From positions 132,987 to 196,986 of the forward strand of contig CAJUJJ010000002.1 in assembly GCA_910586765.1 (NCBI GenBank): a stretch of DNA of 64,000 nt. The letters run 5' to 3'. This DNA is from an uncultured Clostridia bacterium. Its GTDB lineage: Bacteria > Bacillota > Clostridia > Lachnospirales > Anaerotignaceae. Below the pieces are notes generated by a model. The model saw only the letters and a list, made by a program, of their open reading frames with translations, ran no database searches and was not told where the DNA came from. Shown here piece by piece: positions 42,669 to 51,678 of this stretch; positions within the stretch are counted from its first letter, which is position 1, and each line of letters starts with the position of its first letter. A program made the translations under genes and the position numbers.

Positions 42669-44021
42669 ATGGACGAAATAAAACAATACTGGAACAGGGC
42701 TTTAAAAATTTTAGAAGGAGAAAGTTCTTCTCCTGTTAGTTTTGAAACTTGGATTTTACCTATTGTTCCTTACAAAATTGAAGAAAATTCTTTTATATTA
42801 AAAATAAAAGATGATTTTTATCGTGATATGATACAAAAGCGATATTTATCTTTAATTCGTAGTGCTGTAAAAACAGCTACCAACACAGACTATAAAATTA
42901 AATTAATAACAAATGCAGAATTACCTAAAGAACTGCCACCTATACCTCAAAAAACTATTATACCTACAACTGACACAACAGAAACAGCTTCTGTTGATAA
43001 CAACTTAAATCCTCGTTATATTTTTAGTTCTTTTGTTGTAGGAAACAGTAATCGTATGGCACATGCTGCTTCTTTAGCTGTAGCAGAAGCTCCTGCTGAA
43101 GCATATAATCCTTTATTTTTATATGGAAATTCAGGATTAGGCAAAACACATTTAATGCACTCTATCGCACATTATATTTTAGACAAAAATCCTTCTACTA
43201 AAGTGTTATATGTTACAAGTGAAACATTTATGAATGAATTTATTACTGCAATTCAAAACAATAAAAACGAGGAGTTTCGCAACAAATATCGAAATATTGA
43301 TGTTTTATTAATAGATGATATTCAATTTATATCCAAAAAAGAAGGAACACAAGAAGAATTTTTTCATACTTTTAACGCTTTACATGAGTCAAATAAACAA
43401 ATTATTATATCTAGCGATAGACCTCCTAAAGAAATTAAAATATTAGAAGACCGTTTGAGAACACGCTTTGAATGGGGATTGATTGCTGATGTACAAGCAC
43501 CTGATTATGAAACACGTATTGCTATATTACGTAAAAAGGTAGACGCAGAACGTTTGCCAGTAGGAAATGATGTACTAGCTTTTATTGCAAAAAGTATTGT
43601 TTCAAATATTAGAGAATTAGAAGGGGCTTTAACACGTATTGTAGCCTATGCCGCACTAACAAACCAAACTGTTTCTATTCAATTAGCAGAAACGGCTTTA
43701 AAAGATATTTTTAATGAAAATTCTTCTACACAAATTACAGCAAATTTAATACAGCAAATTGTTGCAAATTACTATAATATTCATGTAGAAGATATTCAAG
43801 GAAGTAAAAAAACAAAAACAATTGCTTTTCCAAGACAAATTGCTATGTATCTTTGTCGAAAATATTTGGATATTTCTTTGCCCAAAATAGGAGAACAATT
43901 TGGAGGTCGTGACCATACAACAGTCATTTATGCTGTTTCAAAAATTGAAAAGTCTTTAAAAAAAGATGCTCTTTTGCAACAAGAAATATCTGAGTTAGAA
44001 GAACAAATTAAGGATTATTAA
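42669..44021 (+). CDS. dnaA: Chromosomal replication initiator DnaA
   Basis: AAA+ initiator that binds the flanking boxes and melts the origin. The 450 residues show domain I (ILEGESSSPVSFETWILPI) and a linker. The AAA+ domain has Walker A NSGLGKTHLMHSIA near 155, Walker B VLLIDDIQFISKKEGTQEE near 215 and sensor/Arg-finger region LRTRFEWGL. Domain IV carries the DNA signature FPRQIAMYLCR and GGRDHTTVIYAV. The ATG at 42669 follows GGGGGAAG. A longer frame from 42528 runs through DnaA boxes and was rejected. Confidence 0.97.
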   Translation: MDEIKQYWNRALKILEGESSSPVSFETWILPIVPYKIEENSFILKIKDDFYRDMIQKRYLSLIRSAVKTATNTDYKIKLITNAELPKELPPIPQKTIIPTTDTTETASVDNNLNPRYIFSSFVVGNSNRMAHAASLAVAEAPAEAYNPLFLYGNSGLGKTHLMHSIAHYILDKNPSTKVLYVTSETFMNEFITAIQNNKNEEFRNKYRNIDVLLIDDIQFISKKEGTQEEFFHTFNALHESNKQIIISSDRPPKEIKILEDRLRTRFEWGLIADVQAPDYETRIAILRKKVDAERLPVGNDVLAFIAKSIVSNIRELEGALTRIVAYAALTNQTVSIQLAETALKDIFNENSSTQITANLIQQIVANYYNIHVEDIQGSKKTKTIAFPRQIAMYLCRKYLDISLPKIGEQFGGRDHTTVIYAVSKIEKSLKKDALLQQEISELEEQIKDY

Positions 44022-44023
44022 CC

Positions 44024-44219
44024 TGTGGATAAATCTGTGGATAACCCTGTTGATAACTTTTATTATTTTGTGGATAACTTTATACTAATATTATATCATA
44101 TAAATCCTGTGGATAACTAGGTAACTTATCCACAGCTTATCCACAATTATACACGCAGTTATCCACAGGCATTTTCGTTGTAGTTATGCGGTTTTTTAGG
44201 GTTATCCACACTATCCACA
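44024..44219. other. oriC part 2: DnaA-box cluster between dnaA and dnaN
   Basis: Eight perfect TTATCCACA boxes lie at 44024(-), 44036(-), 44069(-), 44108(-), 44126, 44137, 44159 and 44202. Variants occur at 44048, 44147 and 44211 (CTATCCACA). The left boxes point one way and the right boxes the other. The last two lead directly into the GC-rich/trio/AT-rich unwinding element. Confidence 0.95.
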
Positions 44220-44265
44220 GCCCCTACTACTACTACTAATTAATATTAATTAATTATTTATTAAC
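44202..44265 (+). other. oriC basal unwinding system: DnaA box, DnaA-trio, DUE
   Basis: In order: DnaA box TTATCCACA (44202), a near-box at 44211, the GC spacer GCCCC (44220-44224), four TAC triplets (44225-44236) and then an A/T-only stretch beginning TAATTAATATTAATTAATTA to about 44264. This matches the published Bacillus arrangement in which DnaA filaments engage trinucleotide repeats next to the DUE. The dnaN ribosome site follows immediately. Confidence 0.9.
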
Positions 44266-44292
44266 ATTCATACAAAGGAGTTGTCCACAATT

Positions 44293-45393
44293 ATGAAATT
44301 ATATTGTTCAAGAGAATTGCTGTTGAATGCTCTTACGATTGCTAACAAAGCAATATCTAATAAAACAACCTTAGAAATATTAAAAAGCATTTTATTAACA
44401 GCAGCAAATGGAAAATTTATTGTAACAGCTACAGATTTAGAAATAGGCATACAATCAGCCCCTATTGAAGCAACAATTGAACAAGAAGGAACAATCGCTC
44501 TTGATGCACACCTTTTCACCGAAATTATCAGAAAAGTAAATGGTGATAATGTTTTAATACAAACAAATGAAAAATATGAAACATCTATTTCATGTGGTTT
44601 TTCTGATTTTAAAATTATGGGACAAAATGGAGAAGACTTTCCTACACTACCTGAAGTAGAAAAAAGACAAAAATATAAACTATTGCAGTCTGATTTAAAA
44701 AATATGATTAGACAAACAATTTTTTCTATAGCACAAGATGAATCTAAACCTATATTAACAGGAGAATTACTAGAGTTAAAAAAAGACTGTATACAAATGG
44801 TTTCTGTAGATGGATATCGTATTTCATTTAGAAAAGAAAATTTATCTGAAAGTGCAAAAGAAACGCAAGTTGTTGTTCCAGGAAAAACACTTTCAGAAAT
44901 CAATAAAATTTTAAGTTCAGAGCAAAGAGATGTTTTATTGTATATAACAGACAAACATATATTGTTTGATATTGATGGAAATATCGTAATTTCTCGTCTT
45001 TTAGAGGGAGAATATATAAAATATGAGCAAAGTTTTTCTGATGATTACAAAACGAAATTCTACGTTAACACAAATGACTTTTTACAAACATTAGAAAGGG
45101 CTTCTCTTGTTTCAAAAGATAGCAGAAAAACACCAGTAAAACTTGATATTGCAAAAAATAAGCTGAGTGTAAAAGCGCAAGCTGAAATTGGTACAGCATA
45201 TGAGGAGATTGAAATAGAACAAGAAGGAGAAGCATTACAAATTGCTTTTAATCCTAAATATTTAATTGATGTATTACGTGTAGTAGATGAACAAAGAATT
45301 TCTATACAGCTTACAACATCATTGAGTCCTTGTATTATTAAACCGTTACAATCAGAAGCATTTCGTTATCTGATATTACCTTTACGCTTATAA
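44293..45393 (+). CDS. dnaN: DNA polymerase III beta clamp
   Basis: Ring-shaped sliding clamp. The 366 residues have the three-domain DnaN architecture: MKLYCSRELLLNALTIANKA at the N-terminus, TLEILKSILL, the IPL-like DFPTLPEVE at the first domain boundary, FSIAQDESKPILTG near 145 and a C-terminal AFRYLILPLRL. ATG at 44293 with AAAGGAG 12 bp upstream. A DnaA-box variant TTGTCCACA lies between the two, so DnaA may also act on dnaN translation or transcription. A TTG at 44281 is too close to the ribosome site. Confidence 0.96.
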   Translation: MKLYCSRELLLNALTIANKAISNKTTLEILKSILLTAANGKFIVTATDLEIGIQSAPIEATIEQEGTIALDAHLFTEIIRKVNGDNVLIQTNEKYETSISCGFSDFKIMGQNGEDFPTLPEVEKRQKYKLLQSDLKNMIRQTIFSIAQDESKPILTGELLELKKDCIQMVSVDGYRISFRKENLSESAKETQVVVPGKTLSEINKILSSEQRDVLLYITDKHILFDIDGNIVISRLLEGEYIKYEQSFSDDYKTKFYVNTNDFLQTLERASLVSKDSRKTPVKLDIAKNKLSVKAQAEIGTAYEEIEIEQEGEALQIAFNPKYLIDVLRVVDEQRISIQLTTSLSPCIIKPLQSEAFRYLILPLRL

Positions 45394-45412
45394 TATATGG
45401 GAGGAAAACAAC

Positions 45413-45631
45413 ATGAACGAAATTACAATCAAAACAGAATTTATAAAATTGCAACAGTTATTAAAATTAGCAGGAATAGTACCACAAGGCTCTGATGCAA
45501 AATTATATATTAAAAATGGTGAGGTAAAAGTGAATGGTATTGTTGTAACAGAAAGAGGAAAAAAAATATACTCTGGTGATATTGTGACAATACAAAATAT
45601 AGGAGAATTGAAAGTAGCACAAAAACAATAA
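45413..45631 (+). CDS. rlbA: S4-domain RNA-binding protein (RlbA/YaaA)
   Basis: A 72-residue S4-like RNA-binding protein, always found between dnaN and recF in Firmicutes. FIKLQQLLKLAGIVPQGSDA is followed by IKNGEVKVNGIVVTERGKKIYSGD, the classic S4 loop. It has been linked to ribosome assembly, but evidence is limited. GGGAGG precedes the ATG. It follows dnaN by 19 bp and ends before a hairpin. Confidence 0.92.
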   Translation: MNEITIKTEFIKLQQLLKLAGIVPQGSDAKLYIKNGEVKVNGIVVTERGKKIYSGDIVTIQNIGELKVAQKQ

Positions 45632-45652
45632 AAATAAAAAATTTACTTAACT

Positions 45653-45685
45653 GGTCATCACTTTGTAAAAATAAAAGTGATGACC
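45653..45685. terminator. Long hairpin between rlbA and recF
   Basis: GGTCATCACTTT and AAAGTGATGACC form a perfect 12-bp stem with a 9-nt loop, but only a weak T-run follows. It may be a partial terminator or an RNA-processing/stability element inside the dnaA-recF transcript. Confidence 0.55.
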
Positions 45686-45721
45686 TAATAAAATTGTTTT
45701 CACATTATAGGAAGTGAACTA

Positions 45722-46807
45722 ATGTACATACAAAAAGTGTCTTTAACAGGTTATAGAAATTTAAAAGATATTACACTGTTTTTAAAAAACGGTGTTAATA
45801 TTTTTTATGGAGAAAATGCACAAGGAAAAACAAATTTTTTAGAGTCATTATATCTATGTGCTTCTGGACGTTCTTTACGTACAAAGAATGATAGCCAACT
45901 AATAGAATTTAATGCCAAAGAAAGTCATATACAAGTGTTAATACAAAAGCTAAATAGTTCAGACAAAATAGACATTCACCTAAAAAAAGAAGCCAAAAAA
46001 GGAATTGCTGTAAATGGCATTGCTCTAAAAAAACTAGGAGAATTGTTTGGTACCTGTCATGCTGTCATATTTTCACCAGAAGACTTAAATTTAGTTAAAA
46101 ATGGACCTGTAGAACGTCGTCGCTTTATGGACATGGAAATTTGTCAAATGAATGTAGTATATTACTATAACTTACAAAACTATTACAAAATACTAAAACA
46201 AAGAAATCATTTACTAAAAGAAATACAAAAAAAACCCACACTAAAAGATACTCTTTTTATATGGGATAAACAATTAGTAGATATGGGAAAACGTATTATT
46301 GACGCTAGGAGCGATTTTTTAATTCAGTTGAATAAAATAGCAAGCAAAAAACAAAACAGGCTTACAGGGGGCAATGATGCCCTAGAAATCATATATAAAC
46401 CAAATAGCACTGCTCAGCAATTAGAGCAGAAAATAGCAAATACCCATCAAAGGGATATTTTATTAGGAGCAACACAATACGGTCCTCACAAAGATGATAT
46501 AGTATTTTTAATAAATGGCAAAGATGTCAAACAATACGGCTCACAGGGGCAGCAAAGAACAACAGCACTTTCTGCTAAATTAGCAGAAATAGATTTAATA
46601 GAACAACAAACAGCACAAAAGCCTATATTACTTTTAGATGATGTATTTTCTGAATTAGATAAAAATCGTCAAAATTTCTTAATGGAAAGTATAGGACATT
46701 TGCAGACAGTATTAACTTGTACTGGCATAGAAGATGTCATAAAAGAATATGTCAAACAGGCCTATCTTTTCCATGTAGAAAAAGGAGAAATAAAAAGAAT
46801 AAAATAA
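45722..46807 (+). CDS. recF: DNA replication and repair protein RecF
   Basis: SMC-like ATPase that loads RecA at gaps with RecO and RecR. The 361 residues show Walker A FYGENAQGKTNFLESL near 30, the conserved IFSPEDLNLVKNGP near 115, signature YGSQGQQRTTALSAKLAEI near 270 and Walker B PILLLDDVFSELD near 305. It starts 90 bp after rlbA with a weak GGAAG site and ends before a terminator, which separates it from gyrB. Confidence 0.95.
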   Translation: MYIQKVSLTGYRNLKDITLFLKNGVNIFYGENAQGKTNFLESLYLCASGRSLRTKNDSQLIEFNAKESHIQVLIQKLNSSDKIDIHLKKEAKKGIAVNGIALKKLGELFGTCHAVIFSPEDLNLVKNGPVERRRFMDMEICQMNVVYYYNLQNYYKILKQRNHLLKEIQKKPTLKDTLFIWDKQLVDMGKRIIDARSDFLIQLNKIASKKQNRLTGGNDALEIIYKPNSTAQQLEQKIANTHQRDILLGATQYGPHKDDIVFLINGKDVKQYGSQGQQRTTALSAKLAEIDLIEQQTAQKPILLLDDVFSELDKNRQNFLMESIGHLQTVLTCTGIEDVIKEYVKQAYLFHVEKGEIKRIK

Positions 46808-46833
46808 CAATTATGTCGAATGGTTATTTCGTA

Positions 46834-46862
46834 AAAGCCTTGAAATAAAAGGCTTTTTTTTA
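46834..46862 (+). terminator. Terminator after recF
   Basis: AAAGCCTT and AAGGCTTT pair around a 7-nt loop, followed by a T-run to 46861. It precedes the gyrB promoter. Confidence 0.85.
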
Positions 46863-46863
46863 C

Positions 46864-46892
46864 TTGTGAAAAAGCAAAAAAAATGATATAAT
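46864..46892 (+). promoter_or_regulatory. gyrB promoter
   Basis: TTGTGA (46864-46869) and TATAAT (46887-46892) have a 17-bp spacer. Initiation near 46899 gives a leader of about 125 nt. Confidence 0.65.
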
Positions 46893-46982
46893 ATTATTTA
46901 TTATCAAATAATGGCAATGATATTGATACTGTCATTTCTGTTAATATAAATTGCCAAATATTAGGGAGTGTTTAAGTACCCT

Positions 46983-47008
46983 ACAGGCTTTTTATAGCCT
47001 GTTATTTT
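46983..47008 (+). promoter_or_regulatory. Terminator-like hairpin in the gyrB leader
   Basis: ACAGGCT and AGCCTGT (46983-47002) form a hairpin followed by TATTTTT, immediately before the gyrB ribosome site (AAGGAG at 47010). Its placement suggests attenuation or translational control of gyrase. No known riboswitch motif is visible. Confidence 0.5.
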
Positions 47009-47024
47009 TAAGGAGAGAATGAAT

Positions 47025-48929
47025 ATGTCATCAGAGTACAACGAAAATCAAATACAAGTTCTAGAAGGCTTAGAAGCTGTAAGAAAACGTCCTGGTATGT
47101 ATATTGGCTCTACCAGTACGCAAGGACTGCACCATCTTGTGTATGAAATTGTGGATAATGCAGTAGATGAGGCACTAGCTGGATATTGTAATGAAATTTC
47201 TGTTATAATACACGAAGATAATACGATTTCTGTAAAAGACAATGGACGTGGTATTCCTGTAGGGATACAAGCACAAAAAGGAATTCCAGCAGTAGAAGTT
47301 GTTTTTACAATACTTCATGCTGGCGGCAAATTTGGCGGAGGAGGATATAAAGTTTCTGGTGGTTTACATGGTGTTGGTGCTTCTGTAGTAAATGCTTTGT
47401 CTGAATGGTTAGAAGTACAAATCTATATAGACGGCAAAGTGTATCAACAGAAATATGCCAGAGGCCATGTTATAACAAAATTGCAAGAAATAGGAGAAAC
47501 ACAACAACACGGAACATACATTCATTTCAAGCCAGATGCAGAAATATTTGAGGATACCGTTTTTCAATTTGACATTTTGAAAAAAAGACTGAGAGAAACA
47601 GCATTTTTAACAAAAGGATTAAAAATCAGCATAGAAGACCAAAGAGAAGGAAAAAAACAACAAAAATCATTCCACTATGAAGGTGGTATAAAAGAATTTG
47701 TTGCTTACATCAATCAGCATAGAGATGCACTTTATGACAATATTTTTTATGCAGAAGGAGAAAAAGACGGCATATTAGTAGAAGTGGCATTTCAACATAA
47801 TGACAGTGCTGATGAAAGTATACACACATTTGTAAACAACATCAATACTTCAGATGGTGGTACACATTTAATAGGATTTAAGTCTGGTATGACAAAGACA
47901 ATAAATGACTATAGTAGAAAAGCTGGTATACTGAAAGAAAACGACAAGAATTTAACAGGTGATGATGTAAGAGAAGGTTTAGCAGCAATTGTTAGCATTA
48001 AAGTTGCAGAACCACAATTTGAAGGACAAACAAAATCAAAACTAGGAAACAGTGAAGCAAAGGGTGCTGTAGAAAGTGTTATCAATGAGTATTTAAGCTA
48101 TTTTTTAGAAGAAAATCCTGCAATAGGAAGATTAATAGTGGAAAAGGGCATACTTGCTTCCAGAGCAAGAGAAGCTGCAAAAAGAGCGAGAGAACTAGTT
48201 AGAAGAAAGAGTGTTTTAGAGACTTCTCGATTGCCTGGAAAATTGGCAGACTGCTCTGACAAAGACCCTAAAAACTGTGAAATATACATTGTGGAAGGTG
48301 ATTCTGCTGGTGGCTCTGCAAAAGGAGCAAGAGACCAAAGAATACAGGCAATATTACCATTAAGAGGAAAAATACTCAATGTAGAAAAAGCACGTATGGA
48401 TAAAATATTGAACAGTGATGAGATTAAAAATATGATTACAGCATTTGGTACAGGAGTAGATACCGATTTTGACATTACAAAATTGAGATACCACAAAATT
48501 GTCATTATGACAGATGCCGATGTAGACGGTGCTCATATCAGAACACTGCTTCTAACGCTATTTTACCGCCATATGCCCCAATTAATTAAAGCAGGGCATA
48601 TTTATATCGCCCAACCCCCTTTGTATCGTGTAGAGAAGAATAAAGAGCATTATTACGTATATGACGATAAAGAACTAGAAACACTTTATGCCACAATAGG
48701 ACGAGAAGGCGTAAAAGAAGTGCAACGTTATAAGGGCTTAGGAGAAATGGACGCAGAACAGCTTTGGGATACTACTATGGACCCTGAACATAGAATATTG
48801 AAACGTGTCGACTTAGAAGATGCCGTTTCTGCTGATGAAATATTTACAAGATTAATGGGGGATAAAGTAGAGCCAAGACGAGAATTTATACAGGAATATG
48901 CAGAAAAAGTACAAAATTTAGATATATAA
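47025..48929 (+). CDS. gyrB: DNA gyrase subunit B
   Basis: ATPase subunit of gyrase. The 634 residues show VRKRPGMYIGSTSTQGLHHL at the N-terminus, VDNAVDEALAGY, GRGIPVG, the ATP lid GGLHGVGASVVNAL near 115 and the TOPRIM motifs EGDSAGGSAK near 425 and MTDADVDGAHIRTLL near 495. The C-terminal signature is YKGLGEMDAEQLWDTTMDP. The ATG at 47025 has better spacing (9 bp) from AAGGAG than the in-frame ATG at 47019, which is only 3 bp away. Confidence 0.97.
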   Translation: MSSEYNENQIQVLEGLEAVRKRPGMYIGSTSTQGLHHLVYEIVDNAVDEALAGYCNEISVIIHEDNTISVKDNGRGIPVGIQAQKGIPAVEVVFTILHAGGKFGGGGYKVSGGLHGVGASVVNALSEWLEVQIYIDGKVYQQKYARGHVITKLQEIGETQQHGTYIHFKPDAEIFEDTVFQFDILKKRLRETAFLTKGLKISIEDQREGKKQQKSFHYEGGIKEFVAYINQHRDALYDNIFYAEGEKDGILVEVAFQHNDSADESIHTFVNNINTSDGGTHLIGFKSGMTKTINDYSRKAGILKENDKNLTGDDVREGLAAIVSIKVAEPQFEGQTKSKLGNSEAKGAVESVINEYLSYFLEENPAIGRLIVEKGILASRAREAAKRARELVRRKSVLETSRLPGKLADCSDKDPKNCEIYIVEGDSAGGSAKGARDQRIQAILPLRGKILNVEKARMDKILNSDEIKNMITAFGTGVDTDFDITKLRYHKIVIMTDADVDGAHIRTLLLTLFYRHMPQLIKAGHIYIAQPPLYRVEKNKEHYYVYDDKELETLYATIGREGVKEVQRYKGLGEMDAEQLWDTTMDPEHRILKRVDLEDAVSADEIFTRLMGDKVEPRREFIQEYAEKVQNLDI

Positions 48930-49020
48930 TTCAATATACGATATCAATCATTTTATTTTGAAATATATTTTTTATGACCTAAATTTTGTAACATAATGCA
49001 GAAAGGACGTTAGTATTGTT

Positions 49021-51537
49021 ATGGATAATACAAATAAAACAGACAAAATAGTTGGCATTAACATAGAAGATGAAATGAAAAATTGTTATATCGACTATGC
49101 CATGAGCGTTATTGTATCTCGTGCTTTACCAGATGCCCGTGATGGATTGAAGCCAGTACAAAGAAGAATATTGTATTCTATGGGAGAGATGAATTTAGAG
49201 CCCAACAAACCCTATAAAAAATCAGCACGTATTGTAGGGGATACTATGGGTAAATATCACCCTCATGGCGATAGCTCTATTTATCAAGCTATGGTTCGTA
49301 TGGCTCAAAACTTTTCTATGAGATATGTTTTAGTAGATGGACATGGAAATTTTGGTTCTGTAGATGGTGACGGAGCAGCAGCACAACGTTATACAGAAGC
49401 AAGAATGTCACGTATTTCATTGGAGATGCTTGCAGACATTGATAAAAATACAGTAGATTTTGTACCAAACTACAGCGAAGAAGTCAAAGAACCTACTGTA
49501 TTGCCTGCAAGAGTGCCCAATCTTTTAATCAATGGTTCTTCTGGTATTGCTGTTGGTATGGCAACAAATATACCTCCTCACAATTTGTCAGAAGTAGTCG
49601 ATGGTGTTGTGAAAATGATTGACAACTATGTACAGCAAAAAAGAGAAACTTCTGTGGAAGAATTGATGGAAGTAATAAAAGCTCCAGATTTCCCAACAGG
49701 CGGCATTATTATGGGCAAAAATGGCATACGTTCAGCCTATCGTACAGGCAGAGGGAAAATACGTGTTAGAGCCGTTTCTGAAATAGAAGATATGCCAAAT
49801 GGCAGACAACGCATTATTGTAACAGAAATTCCTTATCAGGTAAATAAAGCAAGATTGATTGAAAAAATTGCTGATTTAGTAAAAGAGAAAAGAGTAGAAG
49901 GTATTAGTGACATAAGAGATGAATCTAACCGAAAAGGTATGAGGATTGTCATTGAATTAAAAAAAGACGCCAATACAGCAGTAGTATTAAATAATTTGTA
50001 TAAATATACACAATTAGAAGATAGTTTCGGTGTGATTATGATTGCACTGGTAAATAACAAACCTGAAGTATTAAATTTAAAACAGGTACTAGAAGAGTAT
50101 TTAAAACATCAAAAAGAAGTTGTCACAAGACGTACACAATTTGAATTAGACAAAGCAGAAAAAAGAGCCCATTTGTTGGAAGGTTTACGCATTGCATTAG
50201 ATAATATTGATGAAGTGATACGTATTATCAGAAACAGCTATGATGATGCAAAATCAAAATTGATGGAAAGATTTGGATTATCTGAAGTACAGACACAGGC
50301 AATATTAGAAATGCAGTTACGCCGTTTGCAGGGGCTAGAGCACGAAAAAATTGACAAAGAATACAGGGAATTGATGGAAAAAATAAAAGAATACAAAGCA
50401 ATATTGTCAGATGAAACGCTTTTGTATGGTGTAATAAAAGAAGAAATATTGATTGTAAAAGCAAAATATGGTGATGCAAGACGTACACAAATTATGCAGC
50501 ACGCTGAAGTCATAGAAGATGAAGATTTAATTGATGAAGAAACAAGTGTGTTCACATTATCTCATTTGAATTATATTAAAAGAACACCTCTTATGACATA
50601 TAAAAGTCAAAAAAGAGGTGGCAGAGGCATTATGGGTATGAATACAAGAGAAGAAGATTTTGTAAAAGACTTGTTTTTAGGTTCTACACACGATTATATA
50701 TTGTTTTTTACAAACAAAGGCAGAGTATACCGCTTAAAAGGCTATGAAGTGCCAGAAGCAGGGAGAACTGCAAGAGGAAATGCCATTGTGAATTTAATTG
50801 AAATTTCAAATGAAGAAACTATTACAGCAATGATACCTGTAAAAGAGTTTACACAAGATAGTTATTTAGTAATGATAACAAAAAGTGGTATTATAAAAAA
50901 GACAGATATGATGAGCTTTTGTAATATTAGAAAAGGCGGTTTGACAGCACTTGGATTAAAAGAAGAAGATAATTTGATTGCAGTGATTGTAACAAATGGT
51001 GATGATGAAATATTTGTTGCTACAAAAAATGGTATGGGAATAAAATTTAATGAAAAAGATGTCCGCCCTATGAGTAGGCAAGCAATCGGTGTCAAAGCCA
51101 TTACGCTCAAACAAAATGATTATGTTGTTTCTGCTGTAAAAATTGCAGAAGGTGCACAAATTTTAAATGTTACAGAAAAAGGATATGGCAAAAGAACAAA
51201 TGCAGAAGATTTTAATGTGCAGTATAGAGGCGGAAAAGGTGTTAAAATACATCAGTTGACAGAAAAAACAGGACTTTTGACAGGTGTTCTTGTGATAGAG
51301 GAAAAAGAAGAATTGATGTTGATTACTTCTGAAGGCGTTATAATACGTTTGAGAGGAAATGAAATATCATCGCTTGGCAGAGTGTCACAGGGCGTAAAAC
51401 TCATCAATTTGAATGAAAATGTAAGTGTTGTAGGTGTAGCAAAAATTTCAGAACAAGATATACAAATGGAAGAAGAACAACTGGAAGAACTAGAAGAAGT
51501 AGAACAAACAGAAGAAATAGAGCAGATAGAACAATAA
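49021..51537 (+). CDS. gyrA: DNA gyrase subunit A
   Basis: Breakage-reunion subunit. In the 838 residues the catalytic tyrosine is Y124 in AAAQRYTEARMS. The quinolone-resistance region reads HPHGDSSIYQAMVRM: S85 corresponds to E. coli Ser83 and is intact, while the position equal to Asp87 is Gln89. The GyrA box QKRGGRGIMG near 540 and the beta-pinwheel C-terminal domain confirm gyrase rather than ParC. An acidic tail (rich in E and Q, ending EQIEQ) closes the protein. AAAGGACG precedes the start. Confidence 0.96.
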   Translation: MDNTNKTDKIVGINIEDEMKNCYIDYAMSVIVSRALPDARDGLKPVQRRILYSMGEMNLEPNKPYKKSARIVGDTMGKYHPHGDSSIYQAMVRMAQNFSMRYVLVDGHGNFGSVDGDGAAAQRYTEARMSRISLEMLADIDKNTVDFVPNYSEEVKEPTVLPARVPNLLINGSSGIAVGMATNIPPHNLSEVVDGVVKMIDNYVQQKRETSVEELMEVIKAPDFPTGGIIMGKNGIRSAYRTGRGKIRVRAVSEIEDMPNGRQRIIVTEIPYQVNKARLIEKIADLVKEKRVEGISDIRDESNRKGMRIVIELKKDANTAVVLNNLYKYTQLEDSFGVIMIALVNNKPEVLNLKQVLEEYLKHQKEVVTRRTQFELDKAEKRAHLLEGLRIALDNIDEVIRIIRNSYDDAKSKLMERFGLSEVQTQAILEMQLRRLQGLEHEKIDKEYRELMEKIKEYKAILSDETLLYGVIKEEILIVKAKYGDARRTQIMQHAEVIEDEDLIDEETSVFTLSHLNYIKRTPLMTYKSQKRGGRGIMGMNTREEDFVKDLFLGSTHDYILFFTNKGRVYRLKGYEVPEAGRTARGNAIVNLIEISNEETITAMIPVKEFTQDSYLVMITKSGIIKKTDMMSFCNIRKGGLTALGLKEEDNLIAVIVTNGDDEIFVATKNGMGIKFNEKDVRPMSRQAIGVKAITLKQNDYVVSAVKIAEGAQILNVTEKGYGKRTNAEDFNVQYRGGKGVKIHQLTEKTGLLTGVLVIEEKEELMLITSEGVIIRLRGNEISSLGRVSQGVKLINLNENVSVVGVAKISEQDIQMEEEQLEELEEVEQTEEIEQIEQ

Positions 51538-51544
51538 TAAAATA

Positions 51545-51577
51545 AGCCCTTAGTATATTTTACTGAGGGTTTTTTTA
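51545..51577 (+). terminator. Terminator after gyrA
   Basis: CCCTTAGTA and TACTGAGGG pair (one wobble), followed by a T7 run. It ends the gyrB-gyrA transcript. Confidence 0.85.
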
Positions 51578-51678
51578 CATTAAAGCAATTTTAATATTTT
51601 TTAAGACTTTATTACTTGTTTTCACGTTATAAATGATATAGTATAAAAAACAAGTAATATGTGGAAAGGAGATGCTTT

